From Verrucomicrobiota bacterium (lineage in GTDB: Bacteria; Verrucomicrobiota; Verrucomicrobiia; Verrucomicrobiales; Verrucomicrobiaceae), in NCBI GenBank assembly GCA_023428335.1, contig JAEYYS010000160.1:1-11902 (forward strand): a DNA stretch of 11,902 bases, given 5' to 3'. Numbering within the stretch: position 1 is the first letter of the stretch; every line of letters starts with the position of its first letter. Shown piece after piece: positions 9,423 to 11,902 of the stretch. A program made the position numbers and the translations under genes. The notes beneath the pieces are model-generated. The model did no database searches. It saw only the letters and a program-made list of their open reading frames with translations, and was not told where the DNA came from.

Positions 9423-10097
9423 TCAGAGCAGGCGCCATTCACCAGGCGCGAGGCCGTCGAGGGTGTACTCACCGATGCGGCTGCGGTGCAGGGTTTCGAC
9501 ATGCCAGCCCTGGCTGGCGAACATGCGTCGCACCTGATGGTAGCGACCCTCGGTGAGGGTCAGCTCGGCGCTGCGCGGCCCGGTGATGACGAGTCGCGCC
9601 GGCCGGCAGGGCGTGCTTTCCCCGCGCAGCATGACATTGCCCGCGGCGAAGACCCCGACCAGGGCCGGATCGAGATCGCGGTCGACGCCAACCTCATAGA
9701 CCTTTTCCAAACGCGACTTCGGCGAGGTGTGGGCATGCACGAGGTCGCCGCGGTCCGTGACGAGCAGCAGGCCGCTGGTGTCCTTGTCGAGCCGGCCGGC
9801 GCTGGTCACCGGGGGCTGGCGTGACTGCCAGCGCGCGGGCAGCAGCTGGTAAATGGTGGGGCCTTCGCCATCGGCATGGGTGCAGACGTAGCCGACCGGT
9901 TTGTGCAGCAGGGCGACCAGGCCGTCGGGGGCCTCCAGAGGCTCGCCATCGACGGTCACCGCGTGCGGATCCGCCTTCTGATCGGCACGCTTGGCCGGCA
10001 CGCCGTTGATGCAGACACGGCCGTCCGCGACCCAGTCGGCCACCTGCCGGCGCGGGCAGAGGCCGAAGGAGGAGAGCATCTGGTCGAGGCGGCGCAT
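9423..10097 (-). CDS. rsuA: 16S rRNA pseudouridine synthase RsuA
   Basis: Cytoplasmic enzyme expected to isomerise one uridine of 16S rRNA (U516 in E. coli) to pseudouridine during small-subunit assembly. The 224 residues begin with an S4 RNA-binding domain (about 1-50; RRLDQMLSSFGLCPRRQVADW, with INGVPAKRADQK). The catalytic domain shows LLHKPVGYVCTHAD, the active-site motif SAGRLDKDTSGLLLVTDRG with catalytic Asp104, SRLEKVYEV, and the RsuA-like C-terminal run TEGRYHQVRRMFASQGW, LHRSRIG and LAPGEWRLL. The C-terminal motifs and total length fit RsuA better than RluB, RluE or RluF. The frame extends upstream to 10508, but those 137 residues are basic low-complexity sequence over the divergent region and the next gene, so the ATG at 10097 is chosen. 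No Shine-Dalgarno sequence is visible. The gene converges on the glycosyltransferase gene with a 15-bp gap. Confidence 0.94.
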   Translation of the reverse strand: MRRLDQMLSSFGLCPRRQVADWVADGRVCINGVPAKRADQKADPHAVTVDGEPLEAPDGLVALLHKPVGYVCTHADGEGPTIYQLLPARWQSRQPPVTSAGRLDKDTSGLLLVTDRGDLVHAHTSPKSRLEKVYEVGVDRDLDPALVGVFAAGNVMLRGESTPCRPARLVITGPRSAELTLTEGRYHQVRRMFASQGWHVETLHRSRIGEYTLDGLAPGEWRLL

Positions 10098-10141
10098 GCA
10101 ACACCCATGGCGGCATCCGCGGCGCGAGGCAAGCGCGTGCT

Positions 10142-10171
10142 GTGAAGCGCACCGCAGCTGTCGAACTTCAC
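10142..10171. promoter_or_regulatory. Inverted repeat in rsuA/hydrolase divergent region
   Basis: GTGAAG (10142-10147) and CTTCAC (10166-10171) are exact inverted arms around an 18-base spacer that contains the palindrome CAGCTG (10155-10160), one base off the symmetry centre. It lies 44 bp upstream of rsuA in the 185-bp gap. It may be an operator, or chance. The rest of the gap shows no clear promoter, terminator or RNA gene. Confidence 0.25.
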
Positions 10172-10282
10172 TTGATACCGCCACAAGAAACGCCCCGAGG
10201 AAACCAACGGGCGCGGCGCAGGTTGGACCTGAAGGCCGCATTTTGGAACCGACTCCTCCGCGGGCCGCATTTCGCCCCTGCC

Positions 10283-10936
10283 ATGCAATCCTCCTCCCCC
10301 TCACTCGCCCTGCCTGCCGATGGCTCGTCACTCGCGGCCGACTTGGAACTCCCTGCCAATGCCCGCGGCGTGGTGATCTTCGCCCATGGCAACGGCAGCA
10401 GCCGTCACAGCCCGCGCAACCGCTTCGTCGCCAAGAAGCTGCGCGAGGCCGGGCTCGGCACCCTGCTGTTGGATCTGCAAACCGAAGCAGAACGCGCGCA
10501 GGCCGCACGCGGCGAGGAGACCCACGAGGACCTCACGCGGCTTACACGCCGCCTTGTGGCCGTTGTCCACTGGCTCAAAGAGCAGCCGATCACAGCCCAA
10601 TTGCCAGTCGGTCTCTTTGGCGCCAGCACCGGCGCCGCGATCGCACTGGCCGCCGCCGCCGAACTCGGCCCGGCCGTCGCCGCCCTGGTCTCGCGCGGGG
10701 GTCGCCCGGACCTGGTTCCCGAGGTGCTGCCGAAGGTCACCTGCCCCGTGCAACTCATCGTCGGCGCCCAAGATCCGGCCGTGCTCGCCCTCAACGAGGC
10801 GGCCTTTGCGCGGCTGTATGGTGCGCGCCAGTTGAGCATTGTGCCGCGCGCCACCCACTTGTTCGAAGAACCCGGCACCTTGGATCAGGTCGCCCGCTGG
10901 AGTGCCGTCTGGTTTGCCTCGCACCTGCACCCATGA
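10283..10936 (+). CDS. Alpha/beta hydrolase (dienelactone hydrolase-like)
   Basis: Small cytoplasmic hydrolase of 217 residues; the substrate is unknown. The fold begins with GVVIFAHGNGSSRHSPRNR (oxyanion-hole region, about 29-46), then LGTLLLDLQT. The nucleophile elbow is GASTGAA with Ser115, the acid is Asp164 in LIVGAQDPAV, and the base is His192 in VPRATHLFEEPGTL. The triad is thus complete. The glutamate in HLFEEPGTL is typical of hydrolases found beside or fused to COG1926 phosphoribosyltransferases, the gene that follows here. The frame is open from a GTG at 10142, but the added 47 residues are basic and show no domain, so the ATG at 10283 is preferred; no Shine-Dalgarno sequence precedes either. 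The stop overlaps the next ATG (ATGA). Confidence 0.88.
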   Translation: MQSSSPSLALPADGSSLAADLELPANARGVVIFAHGNGSSRHSPRNRFVAKKLREAGLGTLLLDLQTEAERAQAARGEETHEDLTRLTRRLVAVVHWLKEQPITAQLPVGLFGASTGAAIALAAAAELGPAVAALVSRGGRPDLVPEVLPKVTCPVQLIVGAQDPAVLALNEAAFARLYGARQLSIVPRATHLFEEPGTLDQVARWSAVWFASHLHP

Positions 10937-11583
10937 AGAGCTTTCGCGATCGCACCGAGGCGGGTCGCCAATTGGGCCGGGCCCTGGCGGCTCGGCTGCC
11001 GCGCGGCAGGGATTGCCTCGTGCTCGGTCTGCCGCGCGGCGGCGTGCCGGTGGCGTTCGAGGTCGCCCAAACCCTGCACGCGCCGCTGGATGTTCTCGTC
11101 GTGCGCAAGCTGGGTGTGCCGGGCTGGGAGGAACTGGCCATGGGTGCCATCGCCAGTGGCGGGGTGCAGGTGCTCAACGAGCGCGTCGCCCGCGACATTC
11201 CGGCAGAGGCGATCGAGGCGGTGGTGGCGCGTGAAAGGCTGGAATTGGAGCGACGCGAGACCGCCTTCCGCGGGTCGGCGCCGCCGCCCGTGATCGCTGG
11301 CCGGACGGTGATCGTCGTCGACGACGGCGTCGCCACCGGAGCCACCCTGCGCGCCGCCCTGCGGGCCCTGCGCCAGCTCAAACCGGCCCGACTGATCGCC
11401 GCCGTGCCGGTGGCCTCGCCCGAGGCGCAGGCTGAGCTTGCGCCGCTGGTGGACGACTGGATCGCCCTGCTCACCCCCGAGGACTTTCGCGCCGTTGGCC
11501 AGTGGTACGAGGATTTCCCGCAAACGCCCGATGCCGAGGTCGTGCGCCTGCTGGCGGAAGCCCGCACCGGGCCAACCGGCTGA
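10933..11583 (+). CDS. Phosphoribosyltransferase-fold protein (COG1926 type)
   Basis: Type I phosphoribosyltransferase-fold protein of 216 residues, probably cytoplasmic. The opening FRDRTEAGRQLGRAL and LGLPRGGVPVAFEVA (31-45) are typical of this predicted family. KLGVPGWEELAMGAIASGG follows at 59-77. The PRPP-binding loop is VIVVDDGVATGATLRA at 126-141, with the paired acids Asp130-Asp131. The C-terminus has AAVPVASPEA and the acidic DDWIALLTPEDFRAVGQWY. The base or other acceptor substrate of this family is not established to my knowledge, so no reaction is assigned. The start shares ATGA with the hydrolase stop, and similar pairs occur as single fused proteins in other bacteria, implying a joint role. 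The frame is open far upstream through the hydrolase gene, but that part is an out-of-frame shadow. Confidence 0.9.
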   Translation: MKSFRDRTEAGRQLGRALAARLPRGRDCLVLGLPRGGVPVAFEVAQTLHAPLDVLVVRKLGVPGWEELAMGAIASGGVQVLNERVARDIPAEAIEAVVARERLELERRETAFRGSAPPPVIAGRTVIVVDDGVATGATLRAALRALRQLKPARLIAAVPVASPEAQAELAPLVDDWIALLTPEDFRAVGQWYEDFPQTPDAEVVRLLAEARTGPTG

Positions 11584-11644
11584 GCGCAAGCCCCGCATGG
11601 GAAATGGCAAGCCGTGCAAAGAAACCTGCGGCCAATTCGGTACA

Positions 11645-11650
11645 TAGAAT
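11645..11650 (+). promoter_or_regulatory. Possible -10 element TAGAAT
   Basis: TAGAAT matches the TATAAT consensus at five of six positions and lies in a locally AT-rich stretch (11631-11660) unlike the surrounding DNA. It ends five bases before the ATG at 11656, so transcription from it would start at or near the start codon and give a leaderless mRNA. No good -35 is present at 17-bp spacing. Confidence 0.3.
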
Positions 11651-11655
11651 TTGTT

Positions 11656-11898
11656 ATGAAGAAGTTGACCACACCCAAAAAGAAAAAGGGCGCCACTTCA
11701 GGAGTGACCGCTGTGCTGCCGGTGCCCGACCAACCGCTGACCGAAGCCTTCCACGTCGAGCAGGATCCCGGCGCGCGCGGCACCCACGGCAGTCCGGGAC
11801 GCGAGGAAATCCGCAAGACCACCCACCGCGTCATGGGCTCGCGCCAGTCGCAAAAGCCGGTCGAGCGCAGCGGTCAGCCGCGCAAGAAGCGCGGCTGA
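11656..11898 (+). CDS. Short, highly basic protein of unknown function
   Basis: An 80-residue protein that I do not recognise. It has 18 Lys/Arg against 7 Asp/Glu, concentrated at both ends: MKKLTTPKKKKGATSG at the N-terminus and KPVERSGQPRKKRG at the C-terminus. There is no Cys, Trp or Tyr and a single Phe (Phe32), with many Gly, Pro, Ser and Thr, so it is probably disordered. There is no signal peptide or membrane segment. The basic tails suggest nucleic-acid or ribosome binding, but this is inference only. The ATG at 11656 is favoured over the in-frame ATG at 11614 because a promoter-like TAGAAT lies between them and the extra 14 residues look untranslated. No Shine-Dalgarno sequence is seen. 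It starts 72 bp after the phosphoribosyltransferase stop, on the same strand. High third-position GC in the body of the frame (for example 11761-11860) supports real coding, but a chance frame is not excluded. Confidence 0.6.
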   Translation: MKKLTTPKKKKGATSGVTAVLPVPDQPLTEAFHVEQDPGARGTHGSPGREEIRKTTHRVMGSRQSQKPVERSGQPRKKRG

Positions 11899-11902
11899 GT
11901 TC

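Noticed and set aside
10142..10282. GTG-initiated 47-residue extension of the hydrolase
   Set aside because: Basic sequence with no domain and no ribosome binding site. The hydrolase fold begins soon after the ATG at 10283.
9991..10932. N-terminal extension of the phosphoribosyltransferase frame
   Set aside because: It reads Arg/Pro-rich low-complexity sequence through rsuA and the hydrolase gene. The true start is the ATG overlapping the hydrolase stop.

Overview
This 11.9 kb window is GC-rich, densely coding chromosomal DNA from a Gram-negative bacterium. The best guess is a member of the Planctomycetota-Verrucomicrobiota group, most likely Verrucomicrobiota of the Opitutae type. The reasons are an iduronate-2-sulfatase-type secreted sulfatase, a long AlaRS, a WaaG-like lipopolysaccharide-type glycosyltransferase, and start codons that mostly lack a Shine-Dalgarno sequence. 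The lineage is inferred from gene content, because there is no rRNA or marker alignment here. Nine protein genes are supported. I see no tRNA, rRNA, CRISPR array, insertion sequence or phage gene, and no gene-free stretch reaches 300 bases.

Layout. Positions 7-2871 (+) hold alaS, complete from its start codon, with a sharply AT-richer internal patch at about 1290-1560. Positions 3032-4549 (+) hold a secreted sulfatase. It runs tail to tail, with no spacer, into a minus-strand YmdB-family metallophosphoesterase (4550-5374). A 49-bp divergent gap with a 12-bp palindrome separates that gene from a plus-strand pair joined by an ATGA overlap: a secreted N-acetylmuramoyl-L-alanine amidase (5424-6758) and a fusion of an NAD(P)-binding epimerase-like domain with shikimate kinase (6755-8221). 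A WaaG-like glycosyltransferase follows (8313-9407, +). It converges on rsuA (9423-10097, -) across 15 bp. A 185-bp divergent region then leads to a second ATGA-coupled pair, an alpha/beta hydrolase (10283-10936) and a phosphoribosyltransferase of the COG1926 type (10933-11583). The window ends with a short, very basic, unrecognised protein (11656-11898).

How the genes relate. Most are housekeeping or cell-envelope functions: translation (alaS, rsuA), wall turnover (amidase), the aromatic pathway (shikimate kinase), surface glycan synthesis (glycosyltransferase) and extracellular sulfate-ester cleavage (sulfatase). The only strong operon signals are the two ATGA overlaps. I found no convincing undescribed multigene system. 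The points most worth a second look are the compositional patch with its extra segment inside alaS, the epimerase-shikimate kinase fusion, the near-absence of ribosome binding sites, and the orphan basic protein with a possible leaderless promoter.
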